From the NCBI GenBank assembly GCA_903898215.1, contig CAIUEQ010000252.1:1-7517 (forward strand): a DNA stretch of 7,517 nucleotides. Direction: 5' to 3'. The position numbers were made by a program, and so were the translations under genes. The notes under the pieces were generated by a model, which was not told where the DNA came from, did no database searches, and saw nothing but the letters and a program-made list of their open reading frames with translations. The stretch comes from an uncultured Bacteroidota bacterium. Lineage in GTDB: Bacteria; Bacteroidota; Bacteroidia; UKL13-3. This document shows, in pieces, positions 6,949-7,517 of the stretch; the stretch's first letter is position 1; the number at the start of each line of letters is the position of its first letter.

Positions 6949-7517
6949 AATTCTAATCGTTGGCCCTGCATTTCCGCTACGTGGCGGACTAGCTACTTAC
7001 AACGAGCGATTAGCAAAAGAATTTTCTGAACTTGGATATGAATGTGATATTTTAAGTTTCAGTTTGCAATACCCCTCTTTGCTATTTCCCGGTAAAACTC
7101 AATTCTCAACTGATCCTGCTCCTAAGGGAATAAATATTTTGCCGTTAATAAATTCCATCAATCCTTTAAATTGGTTAACGGTTGGAAAACGTATCAAAAA
7201 CCAGAAATACGATATTGTTATTTTCAGGTATTGGATGAGTTTTATGGCTCCTGCTTTTGGAACTATTGCAAGCATCATTAAACAAAATAAACATACCAGA
7301 ATTTTAGCTATAACAGATAATTTATTTTCACACGAAAAACGTTTTTTTGACTCCGCTTTCACAAACTATTTTTTAAACAAATGTGATGGGTTTTTAACAA
7401 TGTCGCAATCGGTTTTAAGTCAACTAAAACAAGTATCACCAAACAAACCATCTGTTTATGTTGCGCACCCGATGTATGATATGTTTGGAGAACAAATTGA
7501 TAAAATTGAAGCTAAAA
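6938..7517 (+). CDS. GT4-type glycosyltransferase, N-terminal part, cut by window end
   Basis: Open frame of 193 codons running off the window. It begins MANKILIVGPAFPLRGGLAT, a GT-B/GT4 N-lobe opening with first beta strand and glycine-rich loop, followed by YNERLAKEFSELGYECDILSF (21-41). Further features are YDIVIFRYWMSFMAP (91-105), ITDNLFSHEKRFFD (125-138), the surface-helix CDGFLTMSQSVLSQL (149-163) and VAHPMYDMFG (175-184), which resembles the HPLYDxFG block I recall from Bacteroidota GT4 enzymes. The start is a TTG at 6938 that overlaps the end of the GT2 gene by 11 bases. The first internal ATG is at residue 100, far inside the fold, so TTG is needed; it also gives the expected short MxxKILIVGP N-terminus. 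The enzyme probably extends a glycan with the upstream GT2 product, with translation coupled through the overlap (inference). The nucleotide-binding C-lobe is not in the window. Confidence 0.88.
   Translation, partial: MANKILIVGPAFPLRGGLATYNERLAKEFSELGYECDILSFSLQYPSLLFPGKTQFSTDPAPKGINILPLINSINPLNWLTVGKRIKNQKYDIVIFRYWMSFMAPAFGTIASIIKQNKHTRILAITDNLFSHEKRFFDSAFTNYFLNKCDGFLTMSQSVLSQLKQVSPNKPSVYVAHPMYDMFGEQIDKIEAK

Noticed and set aside
7099..7362. 87-codon minus-strand frame opposite the GT4 gene
   Set aside because: It is antisense to a clearly conserved GT4 frame, and its translation has no recognisable domain.

Overview
The window looks like an ordinary chromosomal stretch from an AT-rich member of the Bacteroidota. 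The clues are start codons without a Shine-Dalgarno sequence, promoters matching the Bacteroidota -7 consensus TAnnTTTG, a DUF4199 membrane protein next to glycosyltransferases, and protein sequences that resemble this phylum throughout. No mobile element, CRISPR array, tRNA or phage gene is visible, and no previously undescribed system stands out.

Left part, + strand (about 64-3546). A complete polyphosphate kinase gene (ppk1) is followed by a structured RNA that the protein-coding ORFs miss: the RNase P RNA (rnpB, about 2228-2640). It has its own TAnnTTTG promoter and a strong intrinsic terminator. Next comes a promoter-led gene for a beta-class carbonic anhydrase that carries a lipoprotein signal peptide, so it is probably anchored outside the cytoplasm.

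Middle part, - strand (3615-5327). This is a two-gene operon. The first gene encodes a BtuF-like metal/cobalamin-type binding protein with no signal peptide. The second encodes a ten-helix EamA/YedA-like permease that starts with TTG, in the same frame as the upstream gene and only three codons after its stop. The operon converges on the carbonic anhydrase gene and diverges from the cluster to its right.

Right part, + strand (5407-7517). A tight cluster encodes a DUF4199 membrane protein, a GT2 polyprenyl-phosphate-type glycosyltransferase with two C-terminal membrane helices, and the first 193 codons of a GT4 glycosyltransferase. The GT4 gene has a TTG start that overlaps the end of the GT2 gene by 11 bases and runs off the window. 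The cluster probably makes or modifies a lipid-linked glycan at the inner membrane.

The points most worth checking are the GGA in place of the usual GGU in the tRNA-CCA-binding loop of the RNase P RNA, the lipoprotein carbonic anhydrase, the leaderless BtuF-like protein paired with a permease, and three places where start-codon choice affects the annotation (ppk1, the permease and the GT4 gene).
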